Made by a program: the position numbers and the translations under genes. The notes beneath the pieces were generated by a model. That model had not been told where the DNA came from and searched no databases. It saw only the letters and a list, made by a program, of their open reading frames with translations. A stretch of 16,574 nucleotides of DNA. It comes from Rodentolepis nana (Eukaryota > Platyhelminthes > Cestoda > Cyclophyllidea > Hymenolepididae). The stretch spans positions 1 through 16,574 of the forward strand of contig UZAE01000942.1 of NCBI GenBank assembly GCA_900617975.1, in the 5' to 3' direction. Below, piece by piece: positions 1 through 11,495 of the stretch; the first letter of the stretch is position 1; each line of letters begins with the position of its first letter.

Positions 1-310
1 AAACTTACCTCCACGTGGTGCACCCTGGGCAACGTATACCCATACGGCAAAAAAGTCTATCAACCGGCAGTTGACTTCTCACTTCAAACTACAATAACCC
101 CACTGGATGTCATATTTTACCACTTCCACAGTAATCATCCTACCTTTTCTCTGCCTTTGTGTCTGTCTCTTTTACAACTGTAAACCACTCTTCTCTTCCC
201 CATCCCTCGACTTTCTGTTACTCTGATGTTCCTTCCCCATGTGAAGCCCGAAGTCAACTAAAGAGCTAATGATAACTATCAAAACGCCTGCCATTTGAAA
301 TAAATAAATA
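1..310 (+). mobile_element. SINE-like element copy 1, cut by window start
   Basis: This copy matches copies 2 to 6 from the CTTACCTCCACGTGG segment onward and ends in ATTTGAAATAAATAAATA. It lacks only the extreme left end, which lies off the window. Shared landmarks are CACGTGGTGCACCCTGG, CAGTTGACTTC, TTTGTGTCTGTCTC, CCTCGACTTT, GTGAAGCCC and GCTAATGATAACTATC. The minus strand carries GGAG/GTAAGT near position 8. The short minus-strand reading frame here is part of the repeat and not a gene. Confidence 0.88.
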
Positions 311-1131
311 TGATGAGAATCCAAATTAGATTTGTTTGCCTTAACAAGCCACATTGTGATGAATCCACGTTTGTCCCACAACCTTCCTCCACCCCCCCCT
401 TCCCTCTGTTGCAGTCTTCTGGGGTTGGTACTAACAGGATTCTTGTATCTCTCTCACCCAGGATGGCAGACGTCTCTATAAGTCCACAAAGAGAGCCTTA
501 TGCTTACTTTTAATCCAATTGTGCGCAATTAAATAGTTTTAAGAATATTTTTGGAGGAGCTAAACAAAAATCAATTATTATTAACAAATGCAATCGAAGA
601 AAATGGAACGGTTGGGCTGGGCAGAAAATTTTTAAAATAGGATATTTGAACTCAGTGTCTTTATTTTGCAGCCTAATTCGAATGCAAAGATATGCATTTC
701 ATCCGTAGGAAAAAATATAGTCGAATTTGAGTGTAAACAATGAACCCAGTGTCTATCTTAGGATTGTTTTCCTCAAATTCTTCACCAACTAGGATATCAA
801 AAATCCTATATTTAAGTGGTCAGGAAATGACATTTTGTAGTTTCATATGAAAATGAATGAATCGATTACCATCTGTGTCGTTAGCAACCTATTTATATTT
901 GGCAGTTAACCAAGGCATTTGGACGTATGAATTCGTTCGCCTTTTGGGGGTTGAGGGGTGACTATAAATTCTGAACGATCGTACACTCAAATTCGCTCAA
1001 AATGTTTGAGATGACATAGAAGGGAGCGGAACTATAATAAGGGTACAATTTAAGTTAAGCAGGCTTTAACTCATCACTCTTTTAACAATTCAAAACTAAT
1101 TTTTCGTCTTTAAGTATTTTACCACTCACAA

Positions 1132-1408
1132 ATGACCAAAAAGCGGGCCAATTCTGCCTAAAAAGGAACCACTGCAACTGAACTAGCTAATGCCTGCTTT
1201 GAGATGTAAAACAGAGAGGGAAAATCAGTGGGATCAAATACTTTCTCCAGCACTGCAAACTTCAAAGTCATTAGGTGATGAGTCACCTTTCGAGCCATCA
1301 AGATCAACGCTTTTAGATTTAAGAAAAATAGTTTACATAAACGGAGTAAATCTTAAAACTATTGTCGGAGGGTTCAAAGTTACTAAAGAAGAACCTTTCC
1401 ATCTTTAA
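1132..1408 (+). pseudogene. Coding-like stretch, unrecognised, possibly a broken retrocopy
   Basis: An ATG at 1132 reads MTKKRANSA then stops. In another frame the sequence continues KKEPLQLN, a TAG at 1184, and then 72 open codons from 1190 to a TAA at 1408. The open part is less AT-rich than its surroundings, with Ser/Pro-rich SPFEPSRSTLLDLRK and then YINGVNLKTIVGG. I do not recognise the family. It lies antisense in the intron after E6. It may be a decayed retrocopy with one frameshift and one stop, or a chance ORF. Confidence 0.25.
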
Positions 1409-1546
1409 CCGTCTGATTTTGTGTTTTTGCAAATTAAGGAAGCTGAGAAAGTGGTGAGTAAACTAATAAACAAGTTGATAAAATTCTAAAAACAATATTT
1501 ATTTATATATGCTTTAATTTTAGGAATTATTTAAATTTCAACTTAC

Positions 1547-1722
1547 TGGCTGACAACGAGTATGGGACTTGAGGTGTCAGTCATGGAGTTCCACTCCCTT
1601 GCAAGGTAGGCCATTTGAACGATGATATCACAAGAAGTGACTGGGATGTCTGAATCAGGCCATTTTCTAGTGGTGAGAAGCATTACATCCCGACAGATAT
1701 TATCATTTCGATTTGGCATAAA
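1547..1722 (-). CDS. PTP exon E6: D2 WPD loop up to the catalytic position
   Basis: This 176-base exon starts after TTTTCAG in phase 0 and ends in phase 2 before a perfect GTAAGT donor. It contains CRDVMLLTT then KWPDSDIP at about residues 20-27, the WPD loop that carries the general acid in active PTPs. A helix follows, then SPILVVS and two bases (CA) of a split codon for His or Gln. PILVVS aligns with the family string PIVVHC, placing Ser at the catalytic Cys. The split codon sits exactly where E1 begins in D1, so the intron position appears shared by the two domains. The following exon is not in the window. Confidence 0.93.
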
Positions 1723-2340
1723 CTGAAAATGTTAAAGAATTGGCATAAAAACAATCTTTGAAGGCAGCGCAGAACGATTAAAATTGGCAAGTCTGAAGTA
1801 TTGCCGAATATTGGAATAGTATTTGTTATTGAGCACAACTTCGATCGATTAGAGTTACGACTCAAACTTAGCATGAATGCTTAATAACTTAAATTTATGG
1901 AAAGTTTTTTTTTCCTTCAGCCATTGGTTAACTCGGCATTGAGTTACTAAACTTCGGATTGGTCAAAAGGTGTCATACATATTTAACGTAATATGCAATC
2001 TTCGAAGAATTTTGAGGCGTTGAAAAATTTAAATTCGAAACAACATCCGCGGAACTCAAATAACACAAAATTTTTTTTAACTTTTCCGTTATATGCAACC
2101 TAATCCAGTCCCAAGGAAATATTTAAGCTTTCAGGATCATTTGGTAATTTTATCAACGACATGCTAGTAATCGAATTAACTAGTTAATTGAAAATTTAAG
2201 CATCTTCGTCATTATGTTAAAGAATTTGATCATGCGTATTCATATTAATGACTAAACTTATTTGGGCATACCAGCGAGGATACGAAAAGTAAAATAAAGC
2301 ACAGAAAAGCAGGGACATGATGGTGACCTTTTCAAGACCT

Positions 2341-2660
2341 TTGGGGTGTGCGATTGGCTTACCTCCACGTGGTGCACCCTGAGCAACGCATATTCGCACG
2401 GCATAAAAGTCTAGCATTCAGCAGTTGACTTCTGACTTCAAACTACCATGATTCTACTGTATGTCTTATTCGACCACTTTCACAGTAATCATCTTACCTT
2501 TTCTCTGCCTTTGTGTCTGTCTGGCTCTTTTACATCTGTGAGCCACTCTCCTGTTCCCCTCTCCACTTTTTGTGACTTTGATGCCCCTCACCTCTGTGAA
2601 GCCCAAAGTCAGTAAAGGGCTAATGATAACTATCACAAAGCCTGTCGTTTGATAAATAAG
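2341..2660 (+). mobile_element. SINE-like element copy 2, full length
   Basis: This copy begins TTGGGGTGTGCGATTGG and ends at GATAAATAAG. It shares the whole landmark series with the other copies, including the paired AGCCC and GGGCT near the right end that could form a small stem. No convincing target-site duplication is visible. It lies in the E5-E6 intron, antisense to the phosphatase gene. A minus-strand reading frame across it is repeat-derived. Confidence 0.88.
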
Positions 2661-3796
2661 TTTTGAATGACAAGGTTAGGCCTATGGTTCACAGTTGTCT
2701 GATGGCTTGATAAGCACACCAAGACAACCGCCGTTTTGATATGTAAACCTGTTTCTAAAAGTGAGTTAATATCTGTGTTTTTCTACTTTTAACATTCATT
2801 TCGAGTTCTGAAGTGAATAGGAAATTTAACATTGATAAATTAACGCACAGCCTTAATTATTCCCACAGTCATGCTCTATAGGGCAGGAATTTCACGTTAA
2901 GGTAGTCACCATATTTTTGATGGTAGCACAGAATATTGGTACCTCCACAATATGCAAGAATAATATTTCTAAGATTTGCTTCCGGACCTTATACTCTTTT
3001 TAAGGCAAGAAATCTTTTTTCTTTACCCTACTGAGGTTAGATAATTTCTAAACGACATTTCTTTGAAATTCCTACACTCATTTGCATTTACCAAACTAGA
3101 GTGTATGGATTAAAGTGTTAAATGCATTCGAATTAATTTAATTAATTAGCACTTGGAGAGAATCCACAAGTTTAAAATTAATTTTATTAATTTTCCTGGA
3201 GAAAGGGAGAATTTCTTTTAAGTAGAAATTTTGCTTTTTTAACGGAAGATTGGATGAATCAAGAATTATATTCATTTTAAAATTGAACATATATCCCAAC
3301 CAAAATTTTATTTACGGAAATGGGAACATTTTTAAATTAGAAAATACTATTTTAAAATGACTTGAACAGAATCGTTTGCTTGGTTTGCAAATTTTACGGC
3401 TGAGTAAACTATTTCAGAGACAAAACGCTCCATTTTTCATCCAACGCAGTCAGGTGAATATTTTGGAACCATTGAAATTAACTACCTTTCTATACTGATA
3501 CAATAGTTTTCATAAATGAATTCCAAGTCCAGACAATCATTACAGTGATGGTAATAAAATTTTGTTGCTGAAAATCTAAAAGTTCATTTATATTGTTCAG
3601 AAAAGTGAAATTCCAAGGTATGAACAGAGCGCAAAAATTCAGTAAATTAATTTTTCTGAAGGAAAAATTCGCTTAGCATTCATTTAATCATTAAAATTAT
3701 TGATTTTTGATCGGTTTTTTAGATCGAGGCCATTAAAAGGCAGTTGTCTATTTTGGAAATCATAGACTCCATCACATTTTGAAAAATGTAAGGAGT

Positions 3797-3867
3797 TATT
3801 GCGGCTGGCGGTTAGTGTTCAAGACAACTTGGGGGTTAATTGAGGGGATTCAAATTCTCCTGCGATT
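3797..3867 (+). other. tRNA-like fold, possibly a tRNA-derived SINE head or tRNA pseudogene
   Basis: Over 71 bases there is an A-box-like stretch (GGCTGGCGGTTAGTG), a T-arm GGGGA-TTCAAAT-TCTCC with five pairs around a seven-base loop (3844-3860), and an acceptor-like pairing of TATTGCG with TGCGATT (6 of 7 pairs, two wobble). The anticodon arm is poor and U33 is absent, so it is not a working tRNA. It is probably the polymerase III promoter part of an old SINE whose body I cannot delimit. It does not match the other repeat family in the window. Confidence 0.45.
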
Positions 3868-6413
3868 GCATGACAACATTTCCAAAAGCCAACTCTGTTT
3901 CGTTTGGAGCATGCTGGAGGTAAGTTCTGCGAGTTGAAATGCTACAAGTGGTTTTAAATTTCCAGATTCATACCAATTAAGCGCTTTGAAGTGCTATTGG
4001 AGTGTGTGGGGGTGGGAGGTATATCAAACGAAGCACATTTTCTTTAAACACAAAAAGAATTGCAAAAAAACTAGAGTTAAATTAACTGTTGTATTTAATG
4101 CTATCAGGAAACAAGTTCCCTGTGATACTCTGTCACTTGTCACTTCTATTGCTAAAATGGTAATAAAGATTTCACTGTGTTTTACATCATTTTGTGGACA
4201 TTTCGGATTTTCCGACATGTTGATAACGCAAAGTAGGAATTCACAAGAATCGCGTATCTTGACTTTTACATAGAAATTCCATTTAGTGTTGTTTAGAAAA
4301 AATACATTGTTCAAGATACCCAAAGTAATTATACCTTTATAACCATTGTGGAACCTCTAATTTGTACAATCTATCCACCTATTATCACTCTAGAGGCTTT
4401 CTATAACTTCGGAATTAGCTAACATTTTTATAAAATCAATTTATTAGATATTGAAGGCACATAATATCTGAAAATATATCGAAATAGCAACATTTTGTCT
4501 CAACTTTGCCCAGAGTAGATGATGAAATGTAACAGCAAACATCAAGCTTGTTAAAGGAGAAAATTTTATCAAATGGACTTTTGGGCTTCGAAAAAGAAGC
4601 AGTAACTTAAACTAAATTATTAGAAACTGAAAAATTTATTTCCGAATAATAAATTCTCACTTTCACTAAATTTGATTCATATTGAACCGCTTTTGGTTTT
4701 CAATGTTTTAGCGCCATTCGCGAAGGAAAGCCTTAAAACACAAATCCTATTGTGAATAAAAGTTAAAAATGTTTTATTAAAGTTGAGAAATTGTTAACTT
4801 AAAGGCATTCCAAAAATCATAACTCCTGTAAAACTAAATTAATAATCATCAGCCACAGTTCATTTGATTTAAAAGTTTGTTGACAATACGAAAAGATTTT
4901 TTCTAAGCTGATAAATTATATTTTAAATTAAATTTTAACCTACTATATTTTCAAGGTAAGTATAATGCACTTTAAAATGGAAAATTTATATTTAAAATCA
5001 GTAGAGCCGATTTAGTGGGAAATTTTATTATTATGTTAGCTGATAACACGAAACGAAACATTTGAGTGCTCTAGTTACAATCAGTTCATTGAAGCGAAAT
5101 TTCATATTATCTGTTCTAGAAAATTCATAGATTCGATGCACGAATCAACTTAATTTTTTGAAAAGAATCCTTTCTTAACTAAATTATTTAAATATCCATG
5201 CATAATAAAAAAATGATTTGAATGTTCTTTTTATCGAATTATTTTTAATCACAGTATATAGTGAAAGAGAAAATATTGAATTATGTTCGATAGTATCCAA
5301 CTTTGAGATAAATGATCACCTGATCAGGTAACAAGTACATTAAGACATTCTTGCTAATTATTTGAATATAGAGGACAATCAAAAATGGTAAATTTCATTT
5401 GAAAACTTGATTTTGAAAGGTAAAATGATCAGATAATTTAATTTTGTTAAGCCATTACCAAATTTTAGCTTTCAAAATTACTTATTAAGTTGAAAAAAAC
5501 AAAAGAATTTTGCGATTACTAATTTAAACGGTTTCTCCGCATTCTTTTCCTTGGACACTACAAACAATCCAATTTGAAAGCAATGATGTCTGATTAGCAA
5601 AGATAGACGTTAAGAAATTGGTAAATGATGTAAAATCAATCTTCTGAGTGATTGCTGGTTCAACTTTTGGTTTAGAATCGTGTCTTCATCTTATCCATTG
5701 TAGTGATATTTTTATAAGCAAAAAAAGTTTAGAAAAGGATTTATTTTAGGTAGAGAAAAATTGAGCTAAGATAGATAAAAAATGAGATTTTCATATGTTT
5801 TGGTTGACATGAAAACGCGTCATATCATTGCATAATGTGTCCAAAGCGAAATACAAAATCATTATTATTCATAAATCGTTTTAAAATATTTAAGAAAAAG
5901 TAAATGCAATTCAGCGCACTAAAAGACTAACAATTTTAAAAGAAATTGCGTCATGAAATCGTTGCTACGTGTTGGTAAACGTTTCATTTAAAATCAAATT
6001 TTATTTAGAATGTATTCATTTATAGAATTTCAATTGCTCAAACCAAAAAAAATAATTGAGATTGCTTATTTAAATTTGAATTGATCGGATCACCAGAACT
6101 AGCAAAGTTAAAAGAGAATATGTAAAACTCTACTTTTGTTTATAATTATTTAACAAAACATTTTATTATATCCTTAAAAACATTGAAAAGAGATCAAAAA
6201 TTTAATTTAAAAGAAGACGAATTATCATTTAAAACAAGCTGAAACTTATTTACCAATATTGAAAATCAATTAACAACTATTTGATAATTGCACAGCTAAA
6301 GAGGTTATTATTAGTTGTCATTTGATTAAATAATGAAAGCCCTATTATTTCCCGCAAAGTACGCCGTGAAACCAATTCATTAATAATCCATTAAAACAAA
6401 CGCAATGCCAATT

Positions 6414-6449
6414 GGGGGTTGGGGGTGGAGTTTGGGGTTGGGTGGTGGG
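6414..6449 (+). repeat. G-rich tract, potential G-quadruplex
   Basis: There are five runs of three or more G within 36 bases (G5, G5, G4, G3, G3) on the + strand. It lies about 50 bases inside the intron after E5, where the gene's own strand is C-rich. The two-base and longer loops satisfy the usual quadruplex pattern. Confidence 0.6.
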
Positions 6450-6498
6450 AACGATTTGCGAATGCGCTGCCATTCAATGGAGCAGTGGCAAAACGTAC

Positions 6499-6663
6499 CG
6501 GATTAAAGGCTGATGTGCCGCGTTTTTTGATGGAGAGTAGGAAAGCCCCTGGCATTACATCCGTCTCCTCGTACACCTCGCGCATTTCCAACCCAATGGG
6601 ACCGTAGTGAATTGACGACTGTGTGGCTGTCTTTATTGATGGCCAGAATACGGGATATTTTTG
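6499..6663 (-). CDS. PTP exon E5: D2 middle, YWP-like strand region
   Basis: This 55-codon exon begins after TTGTAG and ends before GTACGT, phase 0 at both ends. It starts QKYPVFWPS, corresponding to the Y-W-P segment that follows the central strand in PTP domains. It then gives GPIGLEMREVYEE and FLLSIKKRG, the beta strands that lead to the substrate-facing sheet. The end, AFNP, joins FMPN of E6 in frame. An ATG-initiated frame inside the exon (from 6591) is only its 3' part read through into the intron. Confidence 0.93.
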
Positions 6664-7857
6664 CTACAATGCATAGTACAAAAAATCATACACGTTAAAG
6701 TAATCATAATACCCAAATGTATAAAGATGCTTATATTTTTGAAGGAGGGGGGGGGTATTTGACAGAACAGCCAACCTTTGCTTTGAACAGTCGTTCAATA
6801 ATATTCCCATTTTTGCGAATATTAGCCGTAACAAACTATTACAACATCAAAAGTTAAATGGTCTTTCCTTAACGGCTTTGGGAGATATCATTCATAAAAT
6901 TGCTACTTTTAGAGGTTGAACTATAATACATGAGTTTGAGTAATTGAAAATAGAAAATTGAAAATGGTAAAATATTTGAGTTATCCTACCGAAATTAATT
7001 TTTAGACTTAGCGTGAATCTAATTGCAATTCGGTTGAGATTAATTAATGTGCATATCTTGTTTATTATTAGCGAAAATTGAATTTAAATATTCTTTCCTC
7101 TTCCCTTTGTAAAATTAAATACTCTTAGTTCTTGAATCGCATTTAATTAAGTAGTATTTGCACGTGCTCAATTGAGATAACCCGACCTTCCACATATTTT
7201 CATCATGAATAAACATAATGAAATTTTGTGGAGTTACAATATCCCTTCAGATCCAGTCTTCAAAATCTTCCTCTTTGTTATGAGATGTGGATTAGTCGAA
7301 GTGACAGGTTTATTAACAAATTTAAATAAATAGATCTAATAGGTTTAATATTTTGCGATTATCAAAAAAAGATGCTAAACAGTAAGAATAAACATATTTT
7401 AATGGAAATTTATGAAAATTCAGCAAATTTCAGACTTAGATTTTGAAAAAAATAAGATATTTGATAAAATGATTTTATTTCAAATTTGAATTTATTTTTT
7501 GTGCTGCATTTATGAAACTCATAGTGATTTGCACATTGTCAGTTTATCGTGTTTCCAAGAAAGCAGTAATTATTATTCAGAGTAGCTTTGATAAAATATT
7601 AATGATCCTTTATGTTTATTGCTTCCTTTTAATTAATAATTTTATCTGACATTGGGAAACTATAGCAATGGGACGAAATTTGTTTTAAAAGTTAAAACGC
7701 TGTACCACTTTAATTAAATATCTGACGGATTTTCCATGCTCTACTGTTAGATGATTAAATATATATTAATTTTTACTAATATATATATGTAGATATATTT
7801 CAGTATATTTGTTAACATCATATTCGAAATCTTTGTTTTTCCCTAATAGAAACTCAC
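6664..7857 (-). other. Intron between E4 and E5
   Basis: This 1194-bp intron runs from GTGAGT to TTGTAG. It is AT-rich, with an AT dinucleotide stretch around 7758-7800 and a G9 run near 6747. No gene or repeat-family copy is seen. Confidence 0.8.
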
Positions 7858-7989
7858 ATCTCCGTAGGTGTAGGGATGGATTAATACAATTGCGGAGACC
7901 TGAAAATCCACCACAAGGCACCAAAAATCGCTGATTGTTGATATCAAAGGCCATTGAGTAACAATGTACTGATTCTTCTCACGATATCC
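7858..7989 (-). CDS. PTP exon E4: D2 TQxPL and DFW motifs
   Basis: This 44-codon exon lies between a CTTTTAG acceptor and a GTGAGT donor, phase 0 at both ends, separated from E3 by an intron of only 98 bp. It opens with GYREKNQYIVTQWPL, the PTP segment usually written GY...YIATQGPL, then ISDFWCLVVDF and VSAIVLIHPYTYGD. These are the helix and central beta strand of the PTP fold. The Gly of TQGPL is Trp here, a change seen in divergent or inactive second domains of receptor PTPs. The frame overlaps an unrelated reading frame on the same strand, which is a shadow. Confidence 0.95.
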
Positions 7990-8087
7990 CTAAAAGATAC
8001 ATTTAATCTAAGTCGTGCCACCCTGTGGTATAAATTCTCAATTTAGAAAAAAAATAATTTGTAAAAAAGGGAAAAGAGACCACGCAC

Positions 8088-8164
8088 ATCTACGAAAACA
8101 GCGTTAATGTAGTCGTTTTGATCCCCGCTATCCTGCGTTGTAAGGTACGGTCGAGCCCGTTCAG
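8088..8164 (-). CDS. PTP exon E3: D2 core DYINA motif
   Basis: This 77-base exon starts after a TTTTAG acceptor and ends before a GTGCGT donor. It completes the split Pro codon from E2, then reads ERARPYLTTQ followed by GDQNDYINAVFVD. NDYINA is one of the most conserved core motifs of PTP domains and packs beneath the active site. The frame joins directly to the GY of E4, giving the family string FVDGY. The donor is weaker than the others because it has C at intron position 4, but the phase fit and homology make it the best choice. Confidence 0.92.
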
Positions 8165-11100
8165 CTAAAAGTACAATGTTAACAATGCCGTAGTTAATAG
8201 TACTAATTTTTCGGTGGCACAAATTCATTAATTTTGCGAAATTAAATTAACGTGGTATGCAGGGAATAAAGGCTATAGAGAGGATTAGCCACATTTCTCT
8301 TTGCCATACTTTATTCCATTAAGCTTGTTTGAAGTTCTTGACTTGGGTCACATGTTTCAAACGGTAGGGTTTTTTTCGTGACACCTTGTTTGTACTTTTG
8401 AGAATTATTGAGTTAAATCATTTTAAACATAATATTGTACTATAAAAGATTATTCCCATTTAAATTCGAACAGATCAGGAAAATTCATTTGGTATTTAAT
8501 TTTTTAGCGTATGATGTCTATTTCAAGGCAGTGCATCATTATTTTTTTATAGATAAAATCTGGCAATTGAAACAAATTGAGCACGTCGCATTTTTTTTGC
8601 ATCAACTGTTTAACTGTCGCGAATTCAAAATTGAACTGTGATTTTACGAATGTGGTGTGCAGTTTGCAATTTTACCATTAATGCTCATTATTATGTTTCG
8701 CCTAAATAGGAGAGAGATTTGAATTTGTTTTTGAATTTACAAAAATTGTTGAAGGCCAGTAAAGCAAAAATATATTACTAAGCTTATTTAGGTTAATGGC
8801 TACTACTTCACTTGAATTTGCCTAAGTGATTGGAACTAAGTTAAAATTTATAAGCCAAAAATCATAAAGTACGCACAATAAACTCTCCGTTGCTATGCTA
8901 TTCAAATGTGCGTCATAATCTAAGGTAACCAAATGTTCGCATTCCTATAGAATGCAAACACAATTAGCCACATAACTTGCTTCAATTAAATGCAGTCATA
9001 TGATGTTAACATAAATTCAGGATTAACAGTAGCATATATCAACTGATTATTTCCAGTGACAAGTTGAAAAAATACGTTCAAATTAAAGAACTTTCGACAT
9101 GAAAGTTATGATCCATGCCTTACTATCAAATATATACCATATAATGTTATCACATTTGACAAAATAAAATATGAAATTTTGAGATATTGTAATATTGTCA
9201 TTTCCAGCAAGTGATTTCGAAAGTTAAAAATGCTCCCCAACTCAATTTGTTCACATAATAATTTAATAATGGATAATTTGATATATATCGGCAAAAAATT
9301 ATAGCAAAATTAAATTATTTTCTCTTTTTGAATAAAAAATTAATTTCACGATTTTAATAGTTTCTAATTTCTACGAAGTAACGTCAGTTTTTCCCAATGC
9401 ATACTGTTCGAATTTTTAAGTTACAAATGGAAAGCAGACTCATTAATTTTTCAGAAGAAAAAAAATAATTATTTCGATTGACAAGTTAACTTCTATGAAA
9501 AATTACAACTATTCCTGTCAACTTTAATTTGCCCAATAATTATTATCACGTAGATTAACAAAAAGGCAAATCTAGTTTCAATAAAGTTTGTTTCATTCCT
9601 TCATAAAATCATAATCGTTTTAATGATTAAATAAATAATAACCAAATAAATGTGATATTCTATAAGTTATCAGTGGAAAAAATTGTAATTAAAAGTACAC
9701 GGAGCTCATAAATATTGAACAAATTACTCGAGAATTAAAGATCCTAAATTACTAGGAAATATTTTTTTGAATTTTATTGTATTAGAAATAAGTTAGGTTT
9801 TTGTCAACGAAATTTTATTAGCGGTTATCATCACCGTCTTTTCTATAGTCTCGCATTCTTGCCACAAATTTAATCGCTAAATATAATCAAGTATTTGAAT
9901 AATTGGTATGCTTTATAATTTGAACACTATGTTTATATCCGTTTAAAGTTTATCGAATTGGGTTCCTACCTTGTATTTCGCTAAATAATGTCCCTAAATG
10001 ATACCTAGCATTAAAAGTAAAAGTATGCCTATTGAGCATTTCAGAGCCACTTGATAATAAGTTGATGTTTTCAAGATATACAGAAGGGCATTTGACATTC
10101 TGAAATTTCTAAAGTTATGTTCCAGGAAGTGTGCGATAGACTTACCTTCACGTGTTGCACTCTGGACAACGTTTAGTCATACGGCTAAAGATCTACAAAC
10201 CGGCAGTTGACTTCTGACTTCAAACTACCATCACCCCACTGTATGTCATATTCCATCACTATCACAGTACTCACCTCACCTTTTTCCACCTTCGTCTTTG
10301 AAACATTCTTCTGACCCCCCCCCCCTCTCGACTTTTTTAACTTTGATGTTCCTTCCCCTCTGTGAAGCCTGAAGCCAACTTAAGGGCTGATGATGACCTT
10401 TTGATATAAATAAATACTGTGATGTTCCATCAAGTTTTGTGAGTAATGAAGCGCATAAATCACAAAATAAGGAAGAAAATGTGGCTTTGAAGGAATCTCA
10501 AGAAGGTATTTAAAATAGAGGAATCTTTCATTTGATACCAGCAACACACACAATCAGAGGATACCTTTATTATCAAATCTACTCACAATCAGATTTACAT
10601 TCATCCTAATAAATTTAATATTTTTAAACACATATTCTGCTGTCAATATCATCAATTAATTAATTTCCCTTAATTCTGTATTCAAATTTAAAAGATATGT
10701 TTTTAATTAGCACGCAACAAGTTTAAAAAGCTGTTCATCGAATTTAATTTTGTTGTTAATACCGTTCAGTCAAAATCTGTCTTCGAATATTTACCAAAAT
10801 TATTTTTTTCCTACTAAAATAATTTCGTCAAAACCTTTATTCATTTGATCAGCACATCTGGTAAGTGAGGATACTAAATAAATTTTTATTCTCTCGTGAT
10901 TTGAGCAATTTATAGCTGCAAAGATAAAAACTATGGCCACGTAATAATTATTAACCGTGACTACAAATCTTAGCCATATAAATGTGAGCATATGGATTAA
11001 ATTACTATCTAGGCTAAGTCACGCATTTATATTCGTATATTTCAAAAGCATTACTGATTCCATGCGACGCACGAAAGACTTTAAAAGTTAAGTTGACATT

Positions 11101-11495
11101 GACATCACTGTCAAAGCTAAAGCTTCTAACGCTACATTACTAGTTTAAACCCCTGTAACATATTTGATAAGTTCGTGCACATAATATTTTAAGTAAAAAA
11201 CACACCAATAAAATTGGGAAATATTTTCAACCATTAAAGTCTCTCAGTACTGTGTCACGACAAAATTCGCTTAAAAATCGTGAATTTTGAAAGAGCCCAG
11301 GAATGAATGTCACAAAAGCAGTGCAAAAGTTCCATTTTGTGACTAAATCATCCTATTTAATATTACTTACAAGCCCAATAGATGCTCACTATTAGGCTAT
11401 TGCAAAAGGCACTCTTCGGTTTATATACTAGGTGATAAGTAAAATCGCATTGATTTTAATCAATTTAACCGGAATTTAAAAATATATCTACTTAC
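8165..11495 (-). other. Intron between E2 and E3
   Basis: This 3331-bp intron runs from GTAAGT to TTTTAG and contains SINE copy 3. The remainder is AT-rich; several short open frames on both strands carry no recognisable motif. Confidence 0.8.
10125..10421 (+). mobile_element. SINE-like element copy 3 with target-site duplication
   Basis: The left end GGAAGTGTGCGATAGAC and right tail GATATAAATAAATACTGTG are flanked by the 8-base direct repeat ATGTTCCA at 10117-10124 and 10422-10429, which marks a target-site duplication. The interior matches the other copies with moderate divergence and has a run of 11-12 C. It lies in the E2-E3 intron. Confidence 0.87.

Larger units (their letters stand above)
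1..1546 (-). other. Intron after E6
   Basis: The intron opens with GTAAGT at 1546 and continues beyond the window. It holds SINE copy 1, the coding-like stretch at 1132-1408, and a pyrimidine-rich, GC-richer patch at about 360-515 on the + strand that may be an unidentified repeat remnant. I found no exon for the end of D2 here. The rest is AT-rich without recognisable content. Confidence 0.7.
1723..6498 (-). other. Intron between E5 and E6
   Basis: This 4776-bp intron runs from a GTACGT donor to a TTTTCAG acceptor. It contains SINE copy 2, the tRNA-like fold, the G-rich tract near its 5' end and a 12-base palindrome ACCTGATCAGGT near 5318. Overlapping open frames on both strands at 3986-4323 show no family motif and look like chance. 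The remainder is AT-rich with nothing recognisable. Confidence 0.8.

Noticed and set aside
172..381. Minus-strand ORFs across repeat copies (also at 2217-2417 and 13580-13834)
   Set aside because: They fall in the same part of the dispersed repeat and share the same decayed string (AQGAPRGG-like) only because the DNA repeats. Frames are not maintained between copies.
1286..1310. Minus-strand DLDGSKG as the missing D2 P-loop exon
   Set aside because: There is no acceptor with the required phase 2, no following PTP motif, and a stop follows soon after. It is the reverse of the coding-like stretch on the + strand.
3986..4323. Overlapping ORFs of 95 and 99 codons on opposite strands
   Set aside because: Neither shows a family motif, signal sequence or domain pattern. 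The + strand one is rich in residues expected from AT-rich DNA, and both lie in the E5-E6 intron.
8435..8641. 68-codon + strand ORF
   Set aside because: It has no recognisable domain, sits in the E2-E3 intron, and has the composition of AT-rich chance frames.
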